A stretch of DNA of 9,082 bases, taken from the NCBI GenBank assembly GCA_016926315.1, contig JAFGOU010000324.1:1-9082 (forward strand), given 5' to 3'. The position numbers and the translations under genes are program-made. A model generated the notes under the pieces. That model was not told where the DNA came from. It saw only the letters and a list, made by a program, of their open reading frames with translations, and ran no database searches. Of this stretch, positions 1-8,000 are shown piece after piece. The DNA is from Chitinispirillaceae bacterium. GTDB lineage: Bacteria > Fibrobacterota > Chitinivibrionia > Chitinivibrionales > Chitinispirillaceae. Each line of letters starts with the position of its first letter. The stretch's first letter is position 1.

Positions 1-318
1 GCAGACAAGGATCCGGTCCGCGATGGCGGAGGGAAACCGGAACACGGGTGCCGCCTGTTCGCGGGCCGCTAGTGGTTTACAAAAAAAGAGTGCCGCGCTA
101 ACGCCGCAGGCAGCCAGGGCCCATCCGGTGCAGAGCCCCGTGCGATGAAGCGCGTGAAAAGCGGAGGCAAACTCGGTGATGATGAGCAGCAGGATCGCCC
201 AGTACAGTACGGCATGGAGAAGCGATTCCCGCACGTCTGACCGGAGCGGGACGGCAAGTCGCGTATGAACATGGTACGCGAGCGCGCAAAAAACGAAAAG
301 CGGAAGGACAATCATCAT
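1..318 (-). CDS. Multi-pass membrane protein, N-terminal part (cut by left window edge); GT39-like
   Basis: The frame is open from the ATG at 318-316 to the left edge with no stop, giving 106 residues; the C-terminus lies outside the window. The product begins MMIVLPLFVFCALAYHV. It shows three hydrophobic stretches at about residues 2-19, 32-53 and 63-80, separated by a basic loop (R20, R26, R30) and followed by a polar segment (KPLAARE). The arrangement of a short first helix, a charged RESLL-type loop, a second helix ending in TEF and a third helix starting at GW resembles the N-terminus of large glycosyltransferase family 39-like membrane proteins; this is from memory of the family. A second ATG follows directly at 315. 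The frame also stays open upstream to about 384, but no upstream ATG and no clear Shine-Dalgarno were seen, so the exact start is uncertain. It is transcribed divergently from the membrane protein at 670, which suggests related envelope-glycan roles (inference). Confidence 0.65.
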   Translation of the reverse strand, partial: MMIVLPLFVFCALAYHVHTRLAVPLRSDVRESLLHAVLYWAILLLIITEFASAFHALHRTGLCTGWALAACGVSAALFFCKPLAAREQAAPVFRFPSAIADRILVC

Positions 319-525
319 ACGGTCTGATAAAATGTTACGATGATAGGTGATGAATGTAAACCACAACGACCGATGGACCGGAAATCATTCGAAAGTATTG
401 ATCGGTGTGGTGCGACAGGGTATTATTAGGTGCTTAGGGCATTTTGAACGAAAAAATATTGTCGTTCGTAATAAAACGTCCGGTGTGCTATCAATATCGT
501 TCCATAGTGCCGCGCAACTGGCGCG

Positions 526-555
526 AGGACTTTCAAGCGCAGTCTTGAAAGTCCT
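526..555. repeat. Perfect 12-bp inverted repeat (hairpin A)
   Basis: AGGACTTTCAAG at 526-537 is matched by its exact reverse complement CTTGAAAGTCCT at 544-555, with a 6-nt loop CGCAGT. No T-run follows on either strand, so it does not look like a standard intrinsic terminator. It could be an RNA stem in the leader of the gene at 670 or a protein-binding operator. Confidence 0.8.
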
Positions 556-557
556 GT

Positions 558-615
558 AGAGTCTGTGTGAAGAAAACCTACGCTTTTTGCGTAGATGTTA
601 TGAGCTACAGACTCT
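558..615. repeat. Nested inverted repeats (hairpin B with inner stem)
   Basis: The outer arms are AGAGTCTGT (558-566) and ACAGACTCT (607-615), 9 bp and perfect, extendable by a G-U pair. Inside them lies a second perfect stem, CTACGC (578-583) and GCGTAG (589-594), with a TTTTT loop. The structure begins only 2 nt after hairpin A ends, so the two form a tandem pair of stems. Confidence 0.7.
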
Positions 616-669
616 TATGCCGCAATACAATAAAAATTTTTTTCCGACAAAGTCGGCTTAAGGTCACCC

Positions 670-2298
670 ATGCATACTCCCGCCGAAGCGGCAGTGTATG
701 ACCAATCTCCGGGCCGTTATCAAAAATTCGTTCGTTGTGTAACGGTCGTCATAGTGCTCTGCATTATCGCCATTTCCGCGATTGCTGTCGGCATGGCCCG
801 AAACGCCCGGGGACCCGGCTGGCTCAGCCATAATCTTGATCCTGACTACAGCTACCTGCTCAATGCGCTGAATTTTGCCAAGTTGCAATCCGCGGGACAT
901 TATGATCATCCCGGAACGCCGGTGCAGCTTATCGGCGCGGTGACCGTGAGAGCGGCTCACCTTTTCGGCAATAAAGGCCGGGCGATTGACCGGGACGTCT
1001 GCGAACGACCGGAGTATTTCCTCGGCTGCATGTACGGGGTTTTTTTCGCGCTGGTTCTCTGCGCTCTCGGTATGGCTGCGGCCCGGATGTACACGTCAGG
1101 CGGTAGTGCGGCGGTAACGCTGCTTGTTGCCGGAATGTTCATTGCCTCCCCGACGCTTCTGGTTGAGGCCACACGGGTTACTCCGGAACCGATCCTGATC
1201 GTTACTGCGCTGCTCCTGCAGATCGCTCTGCTCTTTTCAGCCCAAAAGGGGAGCGTCGGTTATCGGGACGCGCTGCTTCTGGCCGCGGTTGTCGGGTTCG
1301 GCTGCGCGGTAAAGATCACCTTTCTTCCCCTGGTGTTGGTGCCGCTTTTTCTGCTGCACGATCTGCGGTCCCGTACGGTTGCAGTGGTCGGAAGTCTCCT
1401 GTTTTTCATCATTTTTACTTTACCGATCGCGGTTCACTATTTTGCAATTGCCCGGTGGTTGTTGAATGTTTTTCTGCATACAGGACGCTACGGATATGGA
1501 CCGGAAGGCGTGATTGTGCTGCCCGAGTATCTCGCTACGCTGCAACGGCTCCTTTTGGCGGAACCGCTTCTTGTCGTCGGCATCGGGTGCGGCGCTGCCT
1601 ATGCGGTTGGCCTTCTGGTGACCGGGACCTTGCGGGTAAAATGGAAAGACCCGCATTTCAGGATCATAGCCGGCGCCACCGCGGCCCAGATCGGCCAGCT
1701 TTTCATGGTGGCCAAACACCCAGACCCGCGCTACCTTGTGCCCGCGCTCTGTTTTTCCGGCTTTACCGTTGCCTGCGTCATTTCGCAGCTTCTTGCCGGA
1801 GGACGTGTTCTGCGCAGGATGGCGATGGCAGTTGCGGTTGTTTTTATTGTGGTTCTTCTGGGAGGCGCCATCAACGGACAGCGATCAATAACCGGGCTGG
1901 TGGATAAGCGTATTGACGGATTGACCCTATCTGCTCTTGCCGGTAAAGACACGGCAGCGATCACGGTGTATTACTACAGCGCATCGTCACTACCCTATGC
2001 GCTTCATTTTGGCAACGGGTATGCGGGTCGTCGCTGTTCCGGCCTCCTCGCCGGTCTCTACGGCAAAGCCTTTTTTTACAACCCGTGGCACGGCGGTTAT
2101 GAGTCGTTTAATGGTGCGGTCGCCCGGGAGGATATTTTCCGGAGCGGGAAAGCGGTGCAATTCCAGGGATACTCTTTCCCCGGGTATTATGCCCCTGCGG
2201 GTGGAAAAAAGCCGCACGATTCGCTGGTGACGGTTGCCGAAAAGGGTGGAGAAGCGCTCTATCGAATCGTTGGCGCGCCAGGTGGAACAGGGAGATAG
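670..2298 (+). CDS. Polytopic membrane glycosyltransferase-like protein (GT-C / GT39-like)
   Basis: This 542-residue protein has about ten hydrophobic segments, near residues 21-42, 119-139, 145-165, 172-190, 199-229, 237-260, 297-318, 331-349, 356-376 and 383-402. A hydrophilic C-terminal part of about 140 residues follows. The first large loop carries LDPDYSYLLN (residues 56-65) and GHYDHPGTPVQ (76-86). An acidic pair just after the first helix is the usual place of the catalytic acid in GT-C transferases using lipid-phosphate sugar donors, and the DHPGTP motif is typical of GT39-like proteins as I recall them. A later loop has AKHPDPRYLVPA (348-359). The likely role is transfer of a sugar from a polyprenyl-phosphate carrier to an envelope glycan or protein; the actual donor and acceptor are unknown. 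The start ATG at 670 has TAAGGT 6 nt upstream. The C1A protease gene starts 94 bp downstream. Confidence 0.75.
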   Translation: MHTPAEAAVYDQSPGRYQKFVRCVTVVIVLCIIAISAIAVGMARNARGPGWLSHNLDPDYSYLLNALNFAKLQSAGHYDHPGTPVQLIGAVTVRAAHLFGNKGRAIDRDVCERPEYFLGCMYGVFFALVLCALGMAAARMYTSGGSAAVTLLVAGMFIASPTLLVEATRVTPEPILIVTALLLQIALLFSAQKGSVGYRDALLLAAVVGFGCAVKITFLPLVLVPLFLLHDLRSRTVAVVGSLLFFIIFTLPIAVHYFAIARWLLNVFLHTGRYGYGPEGVIVLPEYLATLQRLLLAEPLLVVGIGCGAAYAVGLLVTGTLRVKWKDPHFRIIAGATAAQIGQLFMVAKHPDPRYLVPALCFSGFTVACVISQLLAGGRVLRRMAMAVAVVFIVVLLGGAINGQRSITGLVDKRIDGLTLSALAGKDTAAITVYYYSASSLPYALHFGNGYAGRRCSGLLAGLYGKAFFYNPWHGGYESFNGAVAREDIFRSGKAVQFQGYSFPGYYAPAGGKKPHDSLVTVAEKGGEALYRIVGAPGGTGR

Positions 2299-2338
2299 GC
2301 GCATCGGAAAAAAACAGGATTTATCCTTATTAATACCT

Positions 2339-2344
2339 TATAAT
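2339..2344 (+). promoter_or_regulatory. Possible -10 hexamer upstream of the protease gene
   Basis: TATAAT matches the -10 consensus exactly and lies in an AT-rich part of the 94-bp gap before the ATG at 2393. No convincing -35 hexamer is found 16-18 bp upstream, so it may be fortuitous or an activator-dependent promoter. Confidence 0.3.
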
Positions 2345-2383
2345 AAGTACATAGATGGATCCGACCAAAAAAATATAACCTGG

Positions 2384-2388
2384 GGAGG
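2384..2388 (+). promoter_or_regulatory. Ribosome binding site that fixes the protease start
   Basis: GGAGG within GGGGAGGG (2382-2389) lies 4 nt before the ATG at 2393. It supports starting there rather than at the in-frame ATG at 2234, which lies inside the upstream gene and would add 53 residues before the signal peptide. Confidence 0.8.
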
Positions 2389-2392
2389 GTAT

Positions 2393-4093
2393 ATGGTTCG
2401 CGTATTGTTTTCCAGATCGTCGGTTGTTGCTTTTTCGCTTTTTATTGCCTGCATGGTCGCAACAGCAGGGGCCCAGAGACCGGTTTTTTCAGAAAACGGC
2501 GCGCCGACAGGCCTCATCAATATGAACCCGGACCCGAACGGCGAACCGTGGATTGCGGGCGGCCTGGCGCCGGATGAAGACCCGCTAGACGGGTTGCCAA
2601 TTGTTTCACTCGGTAAATCAGCCTCTTCAACGCCGCCGCCCTCCAAGGTCGATAACACGTTATTTGAGCAGTTCCGGCCGATTTTCAACCAGTCGGGAGG
2701 CAGTTGTGCCCAGGCGAGCGCGGTTGGGTATATGTATACCTATGAAATCAATGTTCAGCGGGCGCTTGCTTCCAACACGCTGGAGAACCAGTACCCTTAC
2801 GACTTCACTTATAATTTTTTAAACAGGGGCAGCGGCAGCAACGGTTCAAGCCAGAGCGGCGGCTGGAACATCATTGCCGCGCTTGGAATTCCCAATGCCC
2901 AGGTGTATGGAGGATTCGGGCTCGGAATCCACAACCGATGGGTCTCTGGATATACCGTCTATTACAGCGGCATGGCTAACCGCCTGGCAACGGCCCGGAT
3001 CAACATCACCCTCTCCACGCCGGCGCGTGTTCAGGAGGCAAAGCAGTGGCTGTTCGACCGTAACAACGGATCGGAAAAAGGAGGTCTGCTCGGTTTCGGC
3101 TCGGACGTCAGCGGCTGGATACTCCTCAAGCTTGCCACCGGAACGCCGGAAGCGGGCATGAGCGTGGTGACCAGGATGGGGACCGGCGGCGGCCACGCCA
3201 TGACCATTGGCGGGTATAACGATTCGGTCAGGTACGATTACAACAATGACGGACGCTATACCAACGACGTCGACATCAACGGCGACGGTGTTGTGGACCT
3301 CAAGGACTGGGAGATCGGAGCCTTTCTCATGATCAACAGCTGGGGGACGCGTTTCGGCACGCAGGGAAAGGCGTATATTCCCTACCGTCTCTTTGTCATC
3401 GGAGCCGACAGCCTGGGAACGCGCGGCAGCGTTACTGGCATCACGCTGCTGCCCGAATTGACCGTTGTACCAAAGCTGACCTTCAAGGTGACCGTGTCGC
3501 ACGATCAGCGCAGCCAGGTGCGCATCAGGGCCGGGTACAATACCAACAGCTCGGCTTCAACGCCCACCGGCACGCCAAAAACGTTCAGCACTGCATTCAA
3601 CTATGCCGGCGGTGATTTTCCCATGCAGGGCGTCAACACCGACCCCATCGAGATCGGTCTTGACGTAAGCGATTTTTATCCACGGCTCAGGGCCGCGGGG
3701 AACGCCCTGTTCCTGCTGGTCGACTCCCGTGCGGGTACCGGCACGGTGCAGCGGTTTTCCGTTCTCGATTATTCGCGCGGCGGCACCCCGGTGGAATACG
3801 TATGCGAGCAGACCAACGTTGACCTTCCGGTGGGAGCGACCACGCTCAAGGTCGTTATTCCCGGTGTCGGTGTTATCGCCTCACGCGATCAAGCCGTAAC
3901 GCAGCGCATTGCATACCGCAACGGTCTGATCACCCTTCCGGGTTTTCATGGAGAGGTGATGGTCTACGGATTGAACGGCGCAAAAGTGCTGAAAAAAAGC
4001 CTGGCAGGAAACGGATTTGTTGATGTCTCGTCGCTGCCAAAAGGCACCTATCTGGCGCAATGCGGCACCAGGATGATCATGGTGATCCGGTAA
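2393..4093 (+). CDS. Secreted papain-family (C1A) cysteine protease with T9SS-like C-terminal domain
   Basis: The 566-residue product starts with a signal peptide (MVRVLFSRSS, then a hydrophobic core to about residue 27, probable cleavage after AGA). After a short proline- and acid-rich pro-region comes a papain-like domain at about residues 88-335. It has FNQSGGSCAQASA with oxyanion-hole Gln100 and nucleophile Cys105, GGGHAM with His268, and INSWG with Asn315, so the catalytic set is complete. Between His and Asn lie calcium-loop-like repeats: DYNNDG (282-287) and DINGDGVVDLKD (294-305), the latter matching a dockerin/EF-hand loop. A beta-rich region at about 350-490 follows. The last 55 residues (MVYGLNGAKVL, DVSSLPKGTYLAQ) resemble the type A sorting domain of type IX secretion cargo. 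The protein is probably exported and either released or anchored at the surface. The start is set by the strong GGAGG site. The GGQ-protein gene follows after 43 bp. Confidence 0.88.
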   Translation: MVRVLFSRSSVVAFSLFIACMVATAGAQRPVFSENGAPTGLINMNPDPNGEPWIAGGLAPDEDPLDGLPIVSLGKSASSTPPPSKVDNTLFEQFRPIFNQSGGSCAQASAVGYMYTYEINVQRALASNTLENQYPYDFTYNFLNRGSGSNGSSQSGGWNIIAALGIPNAQVYGGFGLGIHNRWVSGYTVYYSGMANRLATARINITLSTPARVQEAKQWLFDRNNGSEKGGLLGFGSDVSGWILLKLATGTPEAGMSVVTRMGTGGGHAMTIGGYNDSVRYDYNNDGRYTNDVDINGDGVVDLKDWEIGAFLMINSWGTRFGTQGKAYIPYRLFVIGADSLGTRGSVTGITLLPELTVVPKLTFKVTVSHDQRSQVRIRAGYNTNSSASTPTGTPKTFSTAFNYAGGDFPMQGVNTDPIEIGLDVSDFYPRLRAAGNALFLLVDSRAGTGTVQRFSVLDYSRGGTPVEYVCEQTNVDLPVGATTLKVVIPGVGVIASRDQAVTQRIAYRNGLITLPGFHGEVMVYGLNGAKVLKKSLAGNGFVDVSSLPKGTYLAQCGTRMIMVIR

Positions 4094-4136
4094 TCGCTGA
4101 ACCCCTTACCCGGGAAGCGAATTATTTTACGGTCCT

Positions 4137-4502
4137 ATGCCTGACCGTCTTGATCGTCATCATTCCGGCGCGGGCCTCGCGCGACTTCTTCACTCATGCG
4201 ATGTCGAAACGTTTCGTGCCGGCGGGCGGGGAGGCCAGCACCAGAACAAAACTGAAAGCGCGGTCAGGCTGCGCCACCGGCCGAGCGGCATTGTGGTGGT
4301 ATGTCGCGATGAGCGGAGTCAGCATCTTAATAAAAAACGGGCGCTTGAGGTTCTTCGGATGCGCATTCTCAGGCGGTCGCAAAAACCTGAACCGAGAATT
4401 GCGACAACCGTGACTGAAGGGCAGAAGCGAATGCGGCGGGAAAGAAAGCGAAAAACAGGGATGAAAAAAAAGATGCGAAGAGCGCCTGATATTGACGAAT
4501 AG
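4137..4502 (+). CDS. Stand-alone release-factor-like GGQ protein (peptidyl-tRNA hydrolase, ribosome rescue)
   Basis: The 121-residue protein consists almost entirely of an RF-1 catalytic domain. [20 protein letters not shown] (residues 21-40) contains the GGQ triad at 32-34, followed by [20 protein letters not shown] (41-60) and [18 protein letters not shown] (61-78). The rest is a lysine/arginine-rich tail ([18 protein letters not shown], about 98-115). It lacks the codon-recognition domains of RF1/RF2. That layout, GGQ domain plus basic tail, matches ArfB/YaeJ and the short MTRFR-type factors, which hydrolyse peptidyl-tRNA on stalled ribosomes while the tail occupies the mRNA channel. The usual SGPGGQ is GGRGGQ here. 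ATG 4137 is the only plausible start before an in-frame stop at 4098-4100, and no clear Shine-Dalgarno precedes it, so translation may be weak or coupled to the protease gene 43 bp upstream. The ArfB-versus-MTRFR-like assignment is open. Confidence 0.85.
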   Translation: MPDRLDRHHSGAGLARLLHSCDVETFRAGGRGGQHQNKTESAVRLRHRPSGIVVVCRDERSQHLNKKRALEVLRMRILRRSQKPEPRIATTVTEGQKRMRRERKRKTGMKKKMRRAPDIDE

Positions 4503-4633
4503 AGGCATGAGAGAGGTATCGTTTTTCCAAAACCTGTGGAAGATCGGGACGCTCAATTGTCGTATCTCATTATAAATCATTTTATTAATAAACAATTTCC
4601 CTCCGGTGAGCCGTTCAAATAATTTATCTTTAT

Positions 4634-4657
4634 AAAAATCAATATTTTATTGTTTTT
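4634..4657. terminator. Weak hairpin with A-run and T-run (possible terminator)
   Basis: CAATA (4640-4644) and TATTG (4648-4652) can pair around a TTT loop. They are preceded by AAAAA and followed by TTTTT, so the structure could act in both directions. The stem is short and purely AT-rich apart from one pair, so it is a weak candidate for ending transcripts from the GGQ gene. Confidence 0.2.
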
Positions 4658-4739
4658 ACCCCCGTTGTTTTTCCAAAAAAGGCAAAAAATTCTTGACGGA
4701 GGCAATATCAATAATTTAAATTATACCACTGTTTTGTGC

Positions 4740-4897
4740 TATAGCAGTGTCCGTCCGAAAAGTTCCCCTGCTGACGTCATACCGGTGGAAACCGGTATCC
4801 AGTATGCGAAAAAACCTGGATGGCAGGCTGCTTCGCGGTCCGGCGTTCGCCGGAATGACGAATGTCAAAGTTCAGGGGTTTCCGGATAAGCACTATA
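4740..4897 (+). mobile_element. MITE-like repeat element, copy 1
   Basis: The left end reads TATAGCAGTGTCCG (4740-4753) and the reverse complement of the right end reads TATAGTGCTTATCCGG, giving imperfect terminal inverted repeats of about 30 bp that continue through an A-run into CCCCTG. Both ends carry TA (4740-4741 and 4896-4897), consistent with TA target duplication. The interior has two hairpins, ACCGG/CCGGT around 4781-4795 and CCGGCG/CGCCGG around 4840-4853, with matching GTCAT and ATGAC outside them. A second copy lies inverted at 8920-9082; the two share a perfect 29-bp block (4816-4844 here). No transposase is present, so it is non-autonomous. Its translation contains the VIP.(E/K).GIQ peptide often seen from dispersed intergenic repeats. 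Confidence 0.8.
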
Positions 4898-4899
4898 AT
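4894..4899 (+). promoter_or_regulatory. Possible -10 hexamer formed at the right end of the MITE-like element
   Basis: TATAAT spans the element's right boundary, four bases from the element and the last two from flanking DNA. It lies about 160 bp before the TTG start at 5059 and points toward that gene. No good -35 lies 16-18 bp upstream (TTCAGG at 4871-4876 is a poor match). Confidence 0.25.
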
Positions 4900-5047
4900 A
4901 GAAGTCGCTTAATGAAAAACAGCAACGGATTATTTTATTTTGTTATTTATTAAACAGTTAAACAAAACGCCCCGTAGTAATTGCCTGAAAAGTGTGCAAC
5001 AGTACTGCCCGTTCAGCAACAAACAATTAGTCTCAAAAATCTCTACC

Positions 5048-5052
5048 AGGAG
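5048..5052 (+). promoter_or_regulatory. Ribosome binding site that selects a TTG start
   Basis: AGGAG lies 6 nt before the in-frame TTG at 5059-5061. The alternative upstream TTG at 4981 has no Shine-Dalgarno, and the first in-frame ATG is at 5152, inside the conserved barrel domain. The site therefore decides for the start at 5059. Confidence 0.75.
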
Positions 5053-5058
5053 TTTGCT

Positions 5059-8000
5059 TTGAAAAATTACAAGCAGATACTCGGCAACCAGAACCGGGAA
5101 ACCAGGCCGTGGGTCATTTGGATCTGGAATCAGGCAATAACCAGAGACGAAATGATTGCTCAATTCAACACGCTCATTTCCCAGGGGTTTGGAGGGATCA
5201 TCATCCGGCCGGGCAGAGATATGGTGCCCGCCTTTCTTTCAGAGGAGTTTTTTGATCTTTTTAAATGCGTGCTTGATGGTGCCAGAGAGCAGGGTATCGG
5301 CATCAGGATCGGCGACGACCTTTCCCTGCCGTGGAGCGGCAGTTTCACCGCCCTCTGCAACCAGAATCCGGCACTCCGAGGCCAGAGTCTTGTGCTTACC
5401 GAAACATGCATAAAACAAGAACGGGAAACCTTTTCCTGCGCGGTCGGTGATCCGAAACGGACCATCGTCATGATCGCCCGGGTGAAAAACGGGACGATCA
5501 GCGCCTCGGAATTGAAAATGCCTCCGTTGACAAGTAATAAACCGTTCCAGTGGAAAGCTCCTGCGGGCGAATGGCGGGTCATGGTATTCAAAAAGGAGTT
5601 CGTCAACGATCCGGCAGGCGGTTATGTTCCCAACGTGTACAATACCCGCGCGGCACAGATGTACCTTCAGAATGTTCTCGCGGTTTTTAAAAAGCGGTAT
5701 TCCCGCTATACCGGGAGCACGTTCAAGGGCTTTCTTACCGAAATGCCGGCATACCGTACCGGAGACGGCGCAATTCCGTGGGACGACGACCTGGTGGTGA
5801 AATTCAGGACAAAATATAAAAAGGACCTTCTTAAATATATCCCCGCGCTTTTTTTCGACGCCCCGCAGGCCGCACGAATCAGAAACCAGGTCTATGCCTA
5901 TCTCGACCAGTCCATGTACGAGCGGTTCGCCCTGCCGATCGAAGTCTGGGCGAAAAACGCAAAACTGACCCAGTGGGTGCTCTGTCCCGAACAGTCGATT
6001 CATCGGACGGGCAACGCGCTTATCGACGGCGATTTCCACACCGACAATGGCCTTTCCATGGTCGGCCTGCAGAACATCGATGGAACCGAGGAGAACTTTC
6101 CGCTCCTGCGCGCCATGGCCGACATCAACCAGAACGATTACAGGAGGGGGACCCTCGCCGTTGTCGGCAGAAACCGAAACGGTATCGGCGCCACGCCACA
6201 GAGTTTAAAAAGCGAAATCGATACGCACCTTTTATCCGGTGCAACGCAGATCATCGTTGACGGCTGTTATTTCACGGTTGACCAGCGCAGTTACCTTAAA
6301 ACACCCCATAATCCATCGTGGTATCCTTCTCTGGGTGACTTCTTCAAACCGCTCTGTGAATATGCTGCGCGCATGCAGGGGGTCCTGCATGGGGCGGGAA
6401 TGCAGCGGTCGGTCGCGCTTCTTTGCCCCTCCGGGGCGGTGCGCGCCCTGTACAAGCCGACGGAAGGAGAGCCGGTGAATGCCGGCGCCCTGCTCCTGCA
6501 GAAAACCGTCAATGCCCTGGTCCACCAGAACCTTGATTTTGTGACGGTCGGCGAAGAGGACCTTCTGCGATGCACGGTGAAAAGCAGCGGTGAATTCGGG
6601 AAAACCGATTCCAGGGCAAAGGGGCAGTACCGGATGCTTCTTGTGCCGTACGCTCCCCTGGTGTCGCGCAGTCTTCTCGTTTTTCTTGAAAAAGTCGTTT
6701 CAAAAAAGGGAACGGTTCTCTTTGTTGATGATTCTCCCAAGGGAACGTATGAGGACGGGGTCAGCAGCAGCGTGACCAAACGGATCGAACGGCTCTTGAA
6801 TCCGAAAAAAAGTCCCTCTCGCATCGTTGCTGCTGATGCGCTCGAGGCGGTGCTGGCCGCGCTTCCCGGCCGCATGATTACCATGGAGGGGCAGGACGAT
6901 GTCACCCCCGATATACTGAGCATCGCCGCCGTTGACCAGGCGGCCACGGTGTACGGGTTTCATAACCGCAGTGATCACCAGGAGTATTCGGTAAAGGTCA
7001 GGCTTCCTCAGGAAAAGCGGTTTACCTTCCTGGATTGTCATTACGGAACCATGACCGAGGTGAACGACGTCCAGCGTGAAGGTGACCGGAGCGTCATGAC
7101 GATCCATCTCCAGCCGTACCGCACGGTACTGATTGTCGCAAGCCCGGGGATGCTGGCCGGGGCGCTTTCCAAACCGGTCAAAGGGACTATTTCACCATTC
7201 ACCCCGCATCTGCGCAATTATCGAATCGTGCTTAAAAACCAGTGGGTGTTTGACGCAGTCACCATGAATGCGCTTCCGCTTTCGGCCTGGAACCAGCGTA
7301 TCGGGCTCAGCCGGGACTCGGGTGGTTTTTCCCATTTTTACGAGTCCCATTTTCAGATAGGTACGCTTCCGGAGGAGTGCTACCTGGTTATGAGCAGGAT
7401 GGGCGGCGATCACGCCCGCCTGCAGGGAGCGTTTTCCCAGACCGACATCAACGTCAACGGGACCAGGATCGACCGTCCCGTAATGCCATCCACAGCACTG
7501 CCGGAACCGGCCACAGGAGCCACCAGGAGCGAGGAGGCCGTTTTATTCCATGTTTCGCCGCAGGAGATGAAAACCCGCTGCCTGTTCGGCGGGAAGGAGG
7601 TATTTTATAATGTAACGTCTCTTCTCGCGAAAGGGTTCAACCGTGTCGCGCTGAGAACCTCGGGGCTTGTCATCGATCCCCCGACCGTACTCTATCCTCC
7701 GCTCCTGCTCGGCTCGTTTTCCATTATGCGCGGCCCGAACGGCTGGATCATTGAAAAAAGCGGGGCGAACGTGGGAAACGATTCCTGGACAAAACACGGG
7801 TATCCCTATCTGAGCGGTGTCGGGCAGTACCGGCAGAGTTTTGAAGTACCGCAGCAGTACAGCCGTCTCATTCTCCGGATCTCTCAGGTGACCGGCGTTG
7901 TCGAGATACGAATCAATAACAAGCCCGTGGGGAACCGTTTTGCGTGGCAGCCGATCGAGGCGGACATCACGAGCCTTTGCGAGCATAAACGCAACGAACT

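Larger units (their letters stand above)
319..669. other. Divergent intergenic region rich in inverted repeats
   Basis: This 351-bp gap separates two divergent membrane-protein genes. A small open frame at 347-559 has no recognisable content and is not called. The region carries at least five inverted repeats: 446-451/462-467 (6 bp), 511-515/521-525 (5 bp, GC only), 526-537/544-555 (12 bp, perfect), 558-566/607-615 (9 bp) enclosing 578-583/589-594 (6 bp), and 644-648/652-656 (5 bp). An AT-rich tract at 624-643 contains TACAAT at 626-631, a possible -10 for the gene at 670, but no good -35 is visible. The ribosome binding site for that gene is probably TAAGGT at 659-664. Confidence 0.6.
4503..5058. 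other. AT-rich intergenic region with a MITE-like repeat
   Basis: No gene is supported in these 556 bp; short frames here are repeat translations or spurious. Positions 4560-4740 are strongly AT-rich and include the palindrome TTTATTAATAAA and the direct repeat TTGTTTTT around 4651-4673. A TTGACG at 4693-4698 resembles a -35, with only poor -10 partners. The 158-bp repeat element at 4740-4897 follows, then about 160 bp leading to the TTG start at 5059. Confidence 0.6.

Noticed and set aside
347..559. A 70-residue plus-strand frame in the divergent intergenic region
   Set aside because: It has no ribosome binding site and no recognisable composition, and it ends inside the perfect hairpin; it is better seen as non-coding.
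2846..3502. A 218-residue minus-strand frame opposite the protease
   Set aside because: It is a shadow of the C1A protease, whose catalytic motifs and signal peptide are clear on the plus strand.
4060..4413. A 117-residue plus-strand frame overlapping the protease end
   Set aside because: It is out of frame with the GGQ protein, which has recognisable conserved motifs over the same bases.
4194..4595. A 133-residue open frame on the minus strand whose translation includes PVAQPDRAF, a peptide often produced by tRNA genes
   Set aside because: The plus strand here encodes a clear GGQ release-factor domain. The antisense sequence has no T-loop GGTTCGAATCC and no closing acceptor stem, so it is neither a tRNA nor a protein gene.
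5239..6039. A 266-residue minus-strand frame opposite the GH106-like gene
   Set aside because: It lies entirely under the conserved barrel domain of the plus-strand gene, and its translation has no recognisable domain.
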